Assembly: GCF_037974265.1 (NCBI RefSeq)
Contig: NZ_CP150233.1
Span: forward strand, 1,612,001 to 1,676,000
Direction of reading: 5' to 3'
DNA length: 64,000 nucleotides
Origin: Paenibacillus sp. FSL R5-0623
GTDB lineage: Bacteria > Bacillota > Bacilli > Paenibacillales > Paenibacillaceae
Positions 16,659 through 25,428 of this stretch are shown here, in pieces (the stretch's first letter is position 1; each line of letters begins with the position of its first letter). The notes beneath the pieces are model-generated. The model worked only from the letters and a program-made list of their open reading frames with translations, ran no database searches and was not told the origin of the DNA. A program made the position numbers and the translations under genes.

Positions 16659-17492
16659 TTACATAAAAAGTGAAAATACAACTGCAATGCCAGTACCTAT
16701 GGCAAAAGCAGTCAGAAATGCCTCCGCTCCCTTGGATAATCCGGATACGAGATGCCCGGCCATCAGGTCGCGTACAGCATTAGTAATCAGCAGCCCCGGA
16801 ACCAGCGGCATAACCGAACCGATGATGATTTTGTCCCGTTCATGACCGACTCCCATATAGATCAGGAGAAAAGCGAGTAAGCCAATAACAAAGGATGCCG
16901 TAAGCTCGGCAAAGAATTTGACCCGCACCAACCGGTGAAAGGCAATAACGGCAGCATAGCCTATGCCTCCGCAGATTAGCGCCGGAAGAAAGTCGCTCCA
17001 GCCCCCGCCAAACATAATGGTAAAACAACCACTGGATAACGCTGCGGCCGTAAGCTGCACAGCCGTTGAATAGGAGGAGGGCTTGCCTTCGATCTGTACC
17101 AACAGATCATGGGCTTCCTGAGCGGATAGCTCACCTTGGCCGATGCGACGGGAGACCGCATTCACCTCAGACACCTTGTCCAGATCCGTCGTACGTTCGG
17201 AGATACGAATCAGCTTGGCGGGTTCGGTTGCATCAACAGAGAAGAAGATGCCTGTCGGAACAACGTAACTGTGCGAATGGGGTAAACCAAGCGCAGCCGC
17301 CATACGTTTCATCGTATCTTCCACACGGTAGGTTTCACCACCGCTTTGCAGCATGATTTTGCCTGCGAGCAGACAGATTGCAATCACGCGGGATTGTTCA
17401 GTAGGGTTGTTGCCAATCATCCCCGTCTCGGCTTGTGATACGGGTGATGAATCATGACGTATGTATTCCAACCGGATCAAGCTCCGTTTCAT
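16659..17492 (-). CDS. Threonine/serine exporter family protein, large subunit (ThrE_1/YjjP-like)
   Basis: About 277 residues. A soluble N-terminal half contains MLQSGGETYRVEDTM and GIFFSVD, and the C-terminal half has four or five helices with FGGGWSDFLPALICGG and VMPLVPGLLITNAVRDL. This split architecture with the small subunit next door is the usual YjjP/YjjB arrangement. The start is not certain: MKRSLIRLEY (17492) has no clear ribosome site, a TTG seven codons later has CGGAG at ten bases, and longer in-frame starts exist to 17552. Confidence 0.83.
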   Translation of the reverse strand: MKRSLIRLEYIRHDSSPVSQAETGMIGNNPTEQSRVIAICLLAGKIMLQSGGETYRVEDTMKRMAAALGLPHSHSYVVPTGIFFSVDATEPAKLIRISERTTDLDKVSEVNAVSRRIGQGELSAQEAHDLLVQIEGKPSSYSTAVQLTAAALSSGCFTIMFGGGWSDFLPALICGGIGYAAVIAFHRLVRVKFFAELTASFVIGLLAFLLIYMGVGHERDKIIIGSVMPLVPGLLITNAVRDLMAGHLVSGLSKGAEAFLTAFAIGTGIAVVFSLFM

Positions 17493-17578
17493 ATGAGATA
17501 TGGGGTGGTGCGACACCATTGTATCATATTTCACACGCTCGCAAGGAATCATACCGCACCATCACCAAGACGATAAAT

Positions 17579-17620
17579 AAGCTTCGTTCCCAAGACTCGA
17601 AGATCTCAGGAGCGAAGCTT
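17579..17620 (-). terminator. Hairpin downstream of the 17656-17961 gene
   Basis: AAGCTTCGTTCC (17579-17590) pairs with GGAGCGAAGCTT (17609-17620), one G-U pair. On the minus strand it is followed by a T-rich stretch. Confidence 0.55.
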
Positions 17621-17655
17621 CTTGGAACAGGTTCGGATATAGAAGTACAATACCC

Positions 17656-17961
17656 CTACATCAAGAGTGTGATAACCAACAATTCATACAGCACAAGTGG
17701 CAAAATCGTTGGTCCAAACAAGGCGCGCGGTTCAGGGTATCCGTGCATCGGGGTAACCTGAAGATACAGAATTCCCCGGTCTGCACTAATAATGACGCCT
17801 TCCCATACCTGCCCATCGATATTCTGCACTTGTACCTTCTTGCCTACATGCTGCCGAGCTGTATGATGAAGCATATTCCGCACACTTTGCACGGATTGAA
17901 GCATCGGTTGATTGGCTTGATACACGACACGCGTGGATGGCGTGGATGTGGATTCAGACAT
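17656..17961 (-). CDS. Hypothetical protein, small-barrel-like
   Basis: 101 residues. The central part VGKKVQVQNIDGQVWEGVIISADRGILYLQV has the alternating pattern of an Sm/SH3-like small barrel. The C-terminus is hydrophobic (ILPLVLYELLVITLLM) and may insert in a membrane. The start at 17961 follows GGAAGGG at nine bases. I do not recognise a named family. It stands alone, with a hairpin terminator downstream. Confidence 0.65.
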   Translation of the reverse strand: MSESTSTPSTRVVYQANQPMLQSVQSVRNMLHHTARQHVGKKVQVQNIDGQVWEGVIISADRGILYLQVTPMHGYPEPRALFGPTILPLVLYELLVITLLM

Positions 17962-18025
17962 GATGCACAACCCTTCCTCAAAATAAGTTCTTACTTCAAT
18001 GTATGCATCTGCCTATAAAAGGTGA

Positions 18026-19069
18026 CTACACAAACGCCATCTCAAGGCTCCCGCGTCCATTTTCATAAGCCACTTTGCCCAGTGCTCCATTCACAAAGGT
18101 TAACTGAGGCGGAAGATGGCCGAGATCCACATCGTACAATACAGGGACATCCAGGTCCCCCAGTGCAGCGGAGAGGGCGTCGGTGAAATTGAAATCCTCT
18201 GTATCGGAATAACCCGCAGGTCGTCCAATCAAGAAGCCTTTCACACCTGCAAACCAGCCTGCCTGTTTCATCTGCCACAGAAGACGGTAGATATCCCCTG
18301 CGTTCATCGCACAGCTCTCCAGATACCAGATGGTACCTTCGACTGCACAGTATTGCTCCAGATAGGATGCAACAGGTGCATACGGCGTGTCAATCAGACT
18401 GGAGATCGTATCCATGCAGTCGCCGATCAGCCGACCGGAGAACGATACTGAGGTGTCTGTATCCTCAAGTTGCCCGAGCTGTTTCCAGCGGGAGGGTGTA
18501 TCCAAATTGAATCCAGGTAGATCCGGTTTCCATTCAGATTGGTAATGTGTGGAAGACGATTGTTTGATCTGTCCGCCGTATTTGGTCTGTAACACATCAA
18601 TCCAACGAGCGGTCACCGGATCGAGTTCGCTTGATCTTAGATCCACATAATTGGTGCCATGCGCTGATGCTGTTCCAGTGAGCAGGGTATAGGCGAACAG
18701 GAAGGTACTGATATCCGAATAACCCAGAATCCATTTGGGCGGTAATGTTTTCAAAGCTTCCCAATCCAGCAGGGGGAGGATATCCATCAGAAATTCCCCG
18801 CCCCATGGAGGGATAATGGCTTGAATATTTGGATTGCGGAAAAATTCATTCATCTCTGCAGCGCGTTCCTCTTTGGAGGCACTCACACATTTGGTGTTGT
18901 GGCGGAGCGATGGGCTTTCCAGCACGCCAAAACCAAGGCGCTCCATATTGCGTTTGCTCTCCTCGAGATAATGGTATAGGGATTCGCCTACACCGCTGGA
19001 GGGGGCTGCCACACCGATCATGTCCCCTTGCGCGAGTGGTTGCGGATAACGGATAGAACGATTATTCAT
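18026..19069 (-). CDS. S66-family LD-carboxypeptidase / MccF-like peptidase
   Basis: 347 residues. The N-terminal GDMIGVAAPSSGVGES, the middle PPWGGEFLMDILPLLD and LGYSDISTFLFAY (nucleophile serine region), and a C-terminal GHLPPQLTFVNGALGK with the conserved histidine define the S66 family. Members either trim peptidoglycan tetrapeptides (LdcA) or hydrolyse microcin C-type antibiotics (MccF). The GYSD block rather than an LdcA-type sequence leans toward MccF, but this is not decisive. No signal peptide is seen. Start ATG 19069 has AAAGGG at ten bases. Confidence 0.88.
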   Translation of the reverse strand: MNNRSIRYPQPLAQGDMIGVAAPSSGVGESLYHYLEESKRNMERLGFGVLESPSLRHNTKCVSASKEERAAEMNEFFRNPNIQAIIPPWGGEFLMDILPLLDWEALKTLPPKWILGYSDISTFLFAYTLLTGTASAHGTNYVDLRSSELDPVTARWIDVLQTKYGGQIKQSSSTHYQSEWKPDLPGFNLDTPSRWKQLGQLEDTDTSVSFSGRLIGDCMDTISSLIDTPYAPVASYLEQYCAVEGTIWYLESCAMNAGDIYRLLWQMKQAGWFAGVKGFLIGRPAGYSDTEDFNFTDALSAALGDLDVPVLYDVDLGHLPPQLTFVNGALGKVAYENGRGSLEMAFV

Positions 19070-19180
19070 TGTGGAAACACCCTTTCCGGTGAACATATCG
19101 ATTTAATGTAGTTGTTTAATATTTTCATTATAGTGCATGACTACGTCGTGTGGCTTGCAATTATCGTTGTTACATTCTCT

Positions 19181-20497
19181 TTAGGGAGTCACAGGAATTT
19201 CAATAGAGAACGGTGCACGAATTTGATCAGGGTAAGAGAATATCTCCATTGTCAGATTTCCTTTGGCTGCGGCTCCATTTTTAATGACAACTCTTGATTC
19301 AAAGACGGAAGGGCTCCAGCTTACTTCATTAATGTCGAAAGGGTTTCCTTTACTGTCCTCTATATTGGTAAATGATAGCCCGGAAGTAGCATTTTGAGCA
19401 TCTGCAATTGAAAACTCGAGGATCAGATTTTTGCCCTGGACCGTGCTTTGCAGCAATTTCAAACTCGATGGACCACCTTGTATTTCACCTGAAGAGGGAT
19501 CGATGCTGATAACCAGTTCATCCTTATCCACTGCTGAAAGGCCAGACCCTTGCAAAGTCAGTTTTTCCGGAGTGGAGAAGTACATGCTTTCGAAAAAGAC
19601 GGAACTTCCAGAGCCTCCGATGGAAGATGAATCGGTTCTCCATGCTCGGCCTTGCTCATCTACCAAGTGCAGATCACGAATGCCAAAGATTTTTTTGGTG
19701 TTGTTCCGATCATATTCAATATCAAGTACAAGACGAGTGGGATACAGAACGGCCTGTTTCACATGGATACGCTGCTCGTCCACGGTCATAGTTTGGTTTA
19801 CGGGAATGATTTTTTTCATGCCTTTTGTTAAGCTGTGATCCACGGGGAAGGTGACCTTCCACTTATTATTCGGGTCCTTACCTCGTTTCTTAAATACAAC
19901 GGTCAGCTCTTGTGGCGGTAAAGATTCTGTGAATGAGACATCGATTTTGTCCTCGTAAACACCACTTTCTGAATCTGGATTAGGAGAGAAATAACTAAAT
20001 CCAACCGGAAGATCTTTACCGTGATCATCCAGCAAATCGATGTCATATCTACCCTTCTCGGGATCTTTCATGCCTTTCATCGTGTAAAAAATGACCATAC
20101 GTGACTCGTCTGTGATAATGCCTTCAACGGTCAAGGAAGCACCATCATGCTCGTCGGTGACACCGACCTTCTGTAAGAGGGACTGATCAATCGCCATCAT
20201 TAATCCTTTGTCCTGGCGAATCATACTCACAATGCCCTCCATACCTGGCAATTGCTCCACGAAGGACGCAAAAGCGGGAGAGACACGGATACATCCGGTA
20301 AACAGCAGGATGAGGGCCGCTGCCGAGATGGAACTCATATACCAGCGCAGCCGGGACTTACGTTTGTGGGCAGCCTGGCGGATTCCGGACTGAACAGCCT
20401 GATAGGAAGCATCCGGTACAGGCATGGTTTCATATTCCGTCTTGCGAGCATTCAGCCGTTCTTCCAATGCGTCAAATGAGTTGTGTTCATCTGTCAT
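19181..20497 (-). CDS. DUF4179-domain membrane protein, putative anti-sigma factor
   Basis: 438 residues. A cytosolic N-terminus of about 50 residues (NSFDALEERLNARKTEYE...) is followed by one membrane helix (MSSISAAALILLFTGCI) and then a DUF4179 region beginning VSPAFASFVEQLPGMEGIVSMI. The extracytoplasmic remainder is beta-rich. Its start overlaps the stop of the ECF sigma gene by 4 bases, the standard arrangement for a sigma/anti-sigma pair. The anti-sigma role is inferred from position and topology; no ZAS-type motif is visible. Confidence 0.82.
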   Translation of the reverse strand: MTDEHNSFDALEERLNARKTEYETMPVPDASYQAVQSGIRQAAHKRKSRLRWYMSSISAAALILLFTGCIRVSPAFASFVEQLPGMEGIVSMIRQDKGLMMAIDQSLLQKVGVTDEHDGASLTVEGIITDESRMVIFYTMKGMKDPEKGRYDIDLLDDHGKDLPVGFSYFSPNPDSESGVYEDKIDVSFTESLPPQELTVVFKKRGKDPNNKWKVTFPVDHSLTKGMKKIIPVNQTMTVDEQRIHVKQAVLYPTRLVLDIEYDRNNTKKIFGIRDLHLVDEQGRAWRTDSSSIGGSGSSVFFESMYFSTPEKLTLQGSGLSAVDKDELVISIDPSSGEIQGGPSSLKLLQSTVQGKNLILEFSIADAQNATSGLSFTNIEDSKGNPFDINEVSWSPSVFESRVVIKNGAAAKGNLTMEIFSYPDQIRAPFSIEIPVTP

Positions 20498-21009
20498 AAG
20501 GATACATCTCCTTTCGTTTCAAGTTGATCACGGAGCTGTCCGAGTGCCCGATGTAATCGGGATTTTACGGTTCCGGTCGGGATTTCGAGAATATCGGCAA
20601 CTTCAGTTAAGGAGAAACCTTCGAAATAACTCAGAATAATAATCTGTTTGCAATCCCGGTCAAGGGTGGATACGGCGGCAGCAAGATCGGGGTCCGAAGG
20701 ACGATCCCAACTGCTGGATTCAATAATCTCGGTGACGGGACTGAACCGACTTTTACGTTTGCGTTCGTCCGCACAGTAGTTGAGCAGAATGCGGATGAGC
20801 CAAGTGCCAAAGTAGGAGGGCTCTTTTAATTTTTTGAGTTTGCGGAACGCCCTGAAGGTTGATTCCTGAATCGCTTCGAGCGCATCACCTTCGTTATGCA
20901 GGTAGGCATAGGCGATACGGTACAGTTGGCTCTGATGTAATTCCATTAAGGCTGCAAAGGCCTCGGCATCCCCTTCTTGTGCGGCGATGGTGAGCTGGAT
21001 AGGGGTCAC
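20494..21009 (-). CDS. ECF-family RNA polymerase sigma factor
   Basis: 171 residues with only regions 2 and 4. Region 2 shows AYLHNEGDALEAIQESTFRAF and region 4 shows FEGFSLTEVADILEIPTGTVKSRLHRALGQLR. It is closest in style to the SigV/SigM/SigW group. It starts with GTG (21009) after GGAGGAG at five bases. The partner DUF4179 protein overlaps by 4 bases. A candidate self-recognised promoter lies upstream at 21044-21067, so autoregulation is likely. Confidence 0.93.
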   Translation of the reverse strand: MTPIQLTIAAQEGDAEAFAALMELHQSQLYRIAYAYLHNEGDALEAIQESTFRAFRKLKKLKEPSYFGTWLIRILLNYCADERKRKSRFSPVTEIIESSSWDRPSDPDLAAAVSTLDRDCKQIIILSYFEGFSLTEVADILEIPTGTVKSRLHRALGQLRDQLETKGDVSL

Positions 21010-21043
21010 GTGGCTCCTCCTTTCCTGGATATGTTGAATATTA

Positions 21044-21067
21044 GACCGCGTAAGGCACCAAACGGTT
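21044..21067 (-). promoter_or_regulatory. Candidate ECF-type autoregulatory promoter
   Basis: On the minus strand AAC (21065-21067) within AAGAACCGTTT is followed by 16 bases and CGGTC (21044-21048). This is the AAC-N16-CGTC layout of ECF promoters, with one deviation in the -10. Confidence 0.35.
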
Positions 21068-21103
21068 CTTACTCCCTGGAAAAAATATGATGTATCGCGA
21101 TTT

Positions 21104-21297
21104 CTATATAAGTTGAACTATATTTACACGAGAACGTAGAGGACTGAAATAACCTGAAAAAGCGGAGCGTTCGCCTTTATCGCCAGATTTTCACCTTTGT
21201 AAAAGTGAATTAAAAAAATCTGGGGATAACAGCGATCGGAAGGTTGTTCTGTCATCGGAGTGGCAAGTGTAAATATTCTTTAGCTCAACTTATATAG
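21104..21297. mobile_element. MITE-like palindromic element, about 194 bp
   Basis: The left end CTATATAAGTTGAACT...ATATTTACAC (21104-21129) reappears inverted at the right end (21267-21297) with a short insertion. Inside are further inverted repeats, notably CCAGATTTT (21183-21191) with AAAATCTGG (21215-21223). It has no coding capacity. It sits just upstream of the sigma-factor promoter. No target-site duplication could be recognised. Confidence 0.55.
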
Positions 21298-21328
21298 CCT
21301 CTCGATAGAGTAATGTAAACGAACAACA

Positions 21329-21380
21329 AATAACCGCCAGACCTTCTCTTTGTACTCCAAAAAGAGTCCTGACGGTTATT
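21329..21380. terminator. Large hairpin downstream of the ankyrin gene
   Basis: AATAACCGCCAG (21329-21340) pairs with CTGACGGTTATT (21369-21380), and CTCTTT with AAAGAG inside. It is most likely the terminator of the minus-strand ankyrin gene. Confidence 0.6.
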
Positions 21381-21407
21381 CGCTGTATTACTCACGTTAT
21401 CTAATCA

Positions 21408-21935
21408 TTATTGCTGATGCGCTGTAACGGCTGCTCGCAGACATGAAGCTGTAGACGTGTTACCACGTTCAAGTGAAATATCCAGTGCGGTCTGGCCAGC
21501 TGAGTTTAGCGCGTTTGGATCAGCTCCATGCTGAAGTAACATCTCGATAAGTTCGATCTGATCGGTATGAAATGCTGCGGAGTGCAACGCATATTGTCCA
21601 TCGCTGTCCAGAATATTCGTGGATGCCCCATGTTCGAGTAAAAGTTGGATAACTTCTGGTGAACGTTCTCCGGCAAGTGCGGCATGCAGTGCAGTATTGG
21701 ACGGGATGAAGGAAATCTTGGAATGAGAAAGGGTGTTAACATCTGCTCCATGCTCCAGAAGGAGACGAACTGCTTCTGCTTGTCCATAATGAGAGGCATA
21801 TCCCAGCGGAGTTAACCCATCCTGATTTTCAATATTGGTGAGTTCCTGGTGAGAAGCGAGCAATAATTGCAGATTGGCCACATCTCCAACCTGTGCAGCC
21901 TGAAATAGTTGATTAATCTGTTCTGCATGATTCAT
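21408..21935 (-). CDS. Ankyrin-repeat protein
   Basis: 175 residues made of about four to five ankyrin repeats. Clear units include DGLTPLGYASHYGQAEAVRLL, NTALHAALAGERSPEVIQLL, DGQYALHSAAFHTDQIELI and AGQTALDISLERGN, each ending in LLEHGAD or LLQHGAD. The protein is soluble and probably a binding scaffold. Start ATG 21935 follows GGAGG at eight bases. Partner unknown. It lies in tandem with the GNAT-Nudix fusion gene upstream. Confidence 0.88.
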   Translation of the reverse strand: MNHAEQINQLFQAAQVGDVANLQLLLASHQELTNIENQDGLTPLGYASHYGQAEAVRLLLEHGADVNTLSHSKISFIPSNTALHAALAGERSPEVIQLLLEHGASTNILDSDGQYALHSAAFHTDQIELIEMLLQHGADPNALNSAGQTALDISLERGNTSTASCLRAAVTAHQQ

Positions 21936-21968
21936 AAGGAATACCTCCATCTGATGGAATATTAGAAT

Positions 21969-23072
21969 TTACAGGGATTCATCATATAACTTCTTCGCAG
22001 CTTCCAGCCCAGGCACGGCAAAGCAGGCGAGTGGAGAGGGCAGATCATGGAGCGGAAACCAGCCAATCTCACCGATGGCTCCGCCTTCTTCCAGATTACG
22101 AGCATGGCCGCCAATCACCTTGGTGGAATAGAGCACGGATATCCAATGTTCCTTCTGTTGTGGATGGATCGTCTCCGCCGTGCAGAGCAGACTATCAATG
22201 GCGATATCCAGACTCACTTCCTCCTTGATTTCACGGATGACGGCAGTCTCCAATGATTCATAGGGATCTACTTTCCCGCCAGGAATACTCCAAGTGTGCT
22301 GCTCGGGCTGACGATTCCGCCAGGCGAGAAGCACTTCGCCCCGTTCATTCAGGATGACCGCACCTACGCCGATGCGAGGTGAAATTTCAGATTCACCTTT
22401 TGGAACAGAACTTAATTCCGACATTGACAGCGCAGCTTGTTCGTTCCCATTAGGTTGTGCAAAACCACCCGCGTCCATATCCCCAGATTCAGGAGTACGA
22501 TTAGAACGGAATGATAAGGGAAGCCCAGACTGTGCCGACCATTCTTCCGCAAGGATACTCATCGAGATCAGGTCATAATGCATGCCATCCCGCAAAACTG
22601 CAGAACGCTGGCGACCCTCTTCCCGGAATCCGGCTTTCAGGTATGCACGTCTAGCAGCTTCATTGTATTCGATGACTTCCAACGCAATCCGGTTCAGGTT
22701 CAATTCATGGAAGCCATACCGAAGAATCAGAGCAAGGGCATCACTGCCGTATCCTTTACCCCGATCATTTTCTTCGCCGATACCAATGGCCAGACGAGCA
22801 GAGCGATTGTTCCATTCAATCCGGTAGAGGGCTGTGAATCCAATGAAGCGGTTACCCTCCAGCGTACGTAATGCAAATTCAAATCCGTTGTCGCGGCGGA
22901 CAGAGGAGGACCCTGTCTCATCCGGCGTTAACGGGATTGCGATATCGGTATCCATGTTGCGCAAATATTCATAATCGTCTGTGAAGCGGGAGAGACGCAT
23001 GCAATCTTCCGGGCATGGGGCCGCTAATCTGACTTTGGAACCTTGAAATCCATTTAAATGACGTGGAGACAT
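21969..23072 (-). CDS. GNAT acetyltransferase fused to a Nudix hydrolase
   Basis: 367 residues with two enzymes in one chain. Residues about 10-175 are a RimJ/RimL-type GNAT domain (GIGEENDRGKGYGSDAL, NLNRIALEVIEYNEAARRAYLKAGF). After a linker of about 55 residues, residues 230-360 are a Nudix domain. Its Nudix box reads GGKVDPYESLETAVIREIKE followed by EVSLDI, so the usual glycine after EEx is serine, while the catalytic REI.EE residues are kept. The start ATG at 23072 has GAGGTG at seven bases. The substrate pair is unknown; the fusion suggests linked steps in salvage or repair of modified small molecules. Confidence 0.87.
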   Translation of the reverse strand: MSPRHLNGFQGSKVRLAAPCPEDCMRLSRFTDDYEYLRNMDTDIAIPLTPDETGSSSVRRDNGFEFALRTLEGNRFIGFTALYRIEWNNRSARLAIGIGEENDRGKGYGSDALALILRYGFHELNLNRIALEVIEYNEAARRAYLKAGFREEGRQRSAVLRDGMHYDLISMSILAEEWSAQSGLPLSFRSNRTPESGDMDAGGFAQPNGNEQAALSMSELSSVPKGESEISPRIGVGAVILNERGEVLLAWRNRQPEQHTWSIPGGKVDPYESLETAVIREIKEEVSLDIAIDSLLCTAETIHPQQKEHWISVLYSTKVIGGHARNLEEGGAIGEIGWFPLHDLPSPLACFAVPGLEAAKKLYDESL

Positions 23073-23223
23073 GTTGCACCTCTTTTATTCGATATGAAAT
23101 CAATCGTTTCTCCCCATTATACTACGAACAGAAGCGGATACCGAAAAATGGCACCAAACGAGCTATACTCAGTGGAAAAGAACCATAAAAAAAAGCAGCC
23201 GTTTCAGGCTGCTTGTACATTCA

Positions 23224-23634
23224 TTATTTCAGATCATTCAATAAATTCTTCATTTTTTTGTAATGTCCACTGACCCGATCAACCATGTAGTTATACATGA
23301 GCTGGTTCTCTGAAAGGTCCGCCATTTCCTTGTCAATGTCAACGTTATTGTTGTTATTGTTCATCGTAGTTTCGTTGTTCTCGACAATTCGGTACTGTAC
23401 GATGGAAGAGTTGGGATCACTGACAGGGAAGTGTTTGTTATGAGTCCGCTTCATGGCGAGCTGATCTGTTTTGCCATTTTCAACGATACGTCTCAGCTCT
23501 TCCTGAAACTCTACCGTTTTCTTTTTGTAGTTGGGCGTGTCTGCATTGGCAATGTTGTTGGTAATGGCATTGTGCTGTGCAGTAAGCGCTTGTAACAGTG
23601 ATTCGTTACGTCTTGTCGTATTCGTTTCGATCAC
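23224..23634 (-). CDS. flgB: Flagellar basal-body rod protein FlgB, isolated copy
   Basis: 136 residues. LLQALTAQHNAITNNIANADTPNYKKKTVEF is the conserved FlgB/FlgC N-terminal signature, and the C-terminus ENQLMYNYMVDRVSGHYKKMKNLL is the paired helix of rod proteins. Between them is a run of six asparagines (NNNNNN). It belongs to the proximal rod of the flagellum, outside the membrane and exported by the type III system. It is isolated: none of flgC, fliE or other fla/che genes are near. Start GTG 23634 follows AAGGAG at nine bases. It may be a second copy. Confidence 0.8.
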   Translation of the reverse strand: MIETNTTRRNESLLQALTAQHNAITNNIANADTPNYKKKTVEFQEELRRIVENGKTDQLAMKRTHNKHFPVSDPNSSIVQYRIVENNETTMNNNNNNVDIDKEMADLSENQLMYNYMVDRVSGHYKKMKNLLNDLK

Positions 23635-23674
23635 GGGCTCAGTCTCCTTCACTGTAGATTGTACAGTTACTTCT

Positions 23675-23704
23675 ATAATAAGAAATAAAGTTGCACACTG
23701 TCAA
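23675..23704 (-). promoter_or_regulatory. Sigma-A-type promoter of the isolated flgB
   Basis: On the minus strand TTGACA (23699-23704) and TATTAT (23675-23680) are 18 bp apart. This looks like the vegetative consensus rather than a sigma-D (flagellar) promoter. Confidence 0.6.
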
Positions 23705-23817
23705 CATAACAAAGAAAAAGACAAGCACATGCCGGAGGTTCCCCGATAAGAAGAACCCTGCCTTCATGAAATCTTGTCTTAGACCTTGTCCTTATGGATC
23801 AGCGTTAAACAACCTCT

Positions 23818-24633
23818 TTAAGAGGGACGATTAATATTTTTGCCGTAATAGATCTCGTCCATCTCCAGCTTCAGCCACTCCGTAATCTCCTGTTGTTCCT
23901 TTTTGCTGAGCTTATCCTTGGTGTACCCAAACAGATAATTGTCGAGATCAAATTCCCTCAGTTTACATTTGGTGTGAAAAATATTCTCCTGATAGACGTT
24001 CACGTCAATCATGTCAAAGCTGCTCTTGATCTCATCCGGAATATAATTCTGAATCGAGCCGATCTCATGGTCAATGAACAGCTTGCGTCCGCTCGTATCC
24101 CGCGTAAAACCACGCACCCTGTAATCCATCGTCATAATGTCCGTATCAAAGGAGTGGATCAGATAATTCAGTGCCTTAAGCGGTGAGATCTCACCGCAGG
24201 TGGAGACATCAATGTCCGCACGGAAGGTACTGATACCTTCACTAGGATGAAATTCAGGGTAGGTGTGCACAGTGATATGGCTTTTATCCAGCTGCATGAC
24301 AACGTTATCCGGCAGAGGGCCGGGGGATTCGTCAAGAGATTCCTCGGGGATCTCCACGATTGGACCCTCCGAGACAAGCATCGTCACACTCGCACCTTGA
24401 GGCACGTAATCCTGCTGGGCAACATTAAGAACGTGGGCTCCGATGATATCGGAGACGTTGTTCAGAATTTTGCTCAACCGGTCGGCATTATACTGTTCAT
24501 CAATATATTCAATGTAAGCTTCGCGTTCATCTTTGGTTTTGGTATAACAGATATCGTACATATTAAAGCTCAGCGACTTGGTCAGGTTGTTAAATCCATG
24601 CAGTTGAAGACGCTGCTCTGGCGTAATTGTCAT
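23818..24633 (-). CDS. speD: S-adenosylmethionine decarboxylase proenzyme
   Basis: 271 residues, the length of the E. coli-type (class 1A) enzyme rather than the short 120-residue Bacillus SpeH type. The autocleavage site is in [13 protein letters not shown]: the serine becomes the pyruvoyl cofactor of the alpha chain. [23 protein letters not shown] follows with the catalytic cysteine. It makes decarboxylated SAM for spermidine synthesis in the cytosol. I take ATG 24633 (MTITPEQ), preceded by AAGGGGA at about nine bases, over the longer start at 24663. No other polyamine gene is adjacent. Confidence 0.93.
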   Translation of the reverse strand: MTITPEQRLQLHGFNNLTKSLSFNMYDICYTKTKDEREAYIEYIDEQYNADRLSKILNNVSDIIGAHVLNVAQQDYVPQGASVTMLVSEGPIVEIPEESLDESPGPLPDNVVMQLDKSHITVHTYPEFHPSEGISTFRADIDVSTCGEISPLKALNYLIHSFDTDIMTMDYRVRGFTRDTSGRKLFIDHEIGSIQNYIPDEIKSSFDMIDVNVYQENIFHTKCKLREFDLDNYLFGYTKDKLSKKEQQEITEWLKLEMDEIYYGKNINRPS

Positions 24634-24790
24634 GGTTGCAGTTCCCCTTATCCCATACGACATATCATCGCAGTTATAATACTACTTATACCCAACCTGC
24701 CTCGAAAAAAAACATATGTACGTCATTCGAAATACGATTCTCCTCTGATCACAGCTATGCATGAAAGGACTTCAGATGATCTACATTTTT

Positions 24791-25369
24791 TCAGAATGAA
24801 GAATCGTCAAAGTCTATAACATCGTTCATGCGCTCATCCTCAGCTACAGATTGAATATCCTCTGAAGTGACGCTGATGATCGTATAATCCTCGTTCTGCT
24901 GTTTCTTCACGGCTTTTTCCTTCACAAAACGGGGACTGCCTTCCCCGGCATCTTCATCATAGACGAGCAGAAGACCGTCGCTTTTACGCAGCAACAGGTC
25001 ATCCCGTGCAGTGAACTGCCACGGCCCGATATAAGGTTGATTGCTAATCGCACCGTAATAGTCCACACCCGAGAGGATGGAACGGTAATACTCCTGCTTG
25101 TCTTCTTTCCATTGCTCCTCCGGGTTCTGAAAGGCAGTGATGATCGACAGTTTCAGATGTGGGTAAGTCTTCTTCAGATCAATCACCACTTCGCAGGCCC
25201 ACAGGTCCACACCGTATTGTCCCGGCGTCAGCACCCATTCCAGACCATCTTCGACAAGGGGAGTAAGACGGGAGGAGATGGCTTTTTTGATAAAAGGAAT
25301 ACCTTCATGCTTTTGTCCAAAAATCTGCAATTCATGTGCCCGGTAACCGGTAATTAACAGGTTTTTCAG
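24791..25369 (-). CDS. YpsA-like SLOG-family protein (DUF1273), apparent CTG start
   Basis: 192 residues. The reading frame gives LKNLLITGYRAHELQIFGQK at the start and LEWVLTPGQYGVDLWACEVVIDL further in, the Rossmann-like SLOG fold of B. subtilis YpsA. DGLLLVYDEDAGEGSP is also conserved. Homologues begin M-K-x-L-x-I-TGY, which places the start at the CTG at 25369. AAAGGAGG stands eight bases upstream. No ATG, GTG or TTG exists in frame until a TTG 13 codons later, which would remove the TGY loop. YpsA is implicated in cell division or nucleotide-related signalling. Confidence 0.82.
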   Translation of the reverse strand: MKNLLITGYRAHELQIFGQKHEGIPFIKKAISSRLTPLVEDGLEWVLTPGQYGVDLWACEVVIDLKKTYPHLKLSIITAFQNPEEQWKEDKQEYYRSILSGVDYYGAISNQPYIGPWQFTARDDLLLRKSDGLLLVYDEDAGEGSPRFVKEKAVKKQQNEDYTIISVTSEDIQSVAEDERMNDVIDFDDSSF

Positions 25370-25428
25370 TGTCCGTTCCTCCTTTCAGGCATGATCAATC
25401 GATCAGTCGATTCTATATAACGATGCTG

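Noticed and set aside
21104..21297. A remnant of an insertion sequence with transposase.
   Set aside because: No coding sequence or transposase fragment is present; the size and nested palindromes fit a MITE-like element better.
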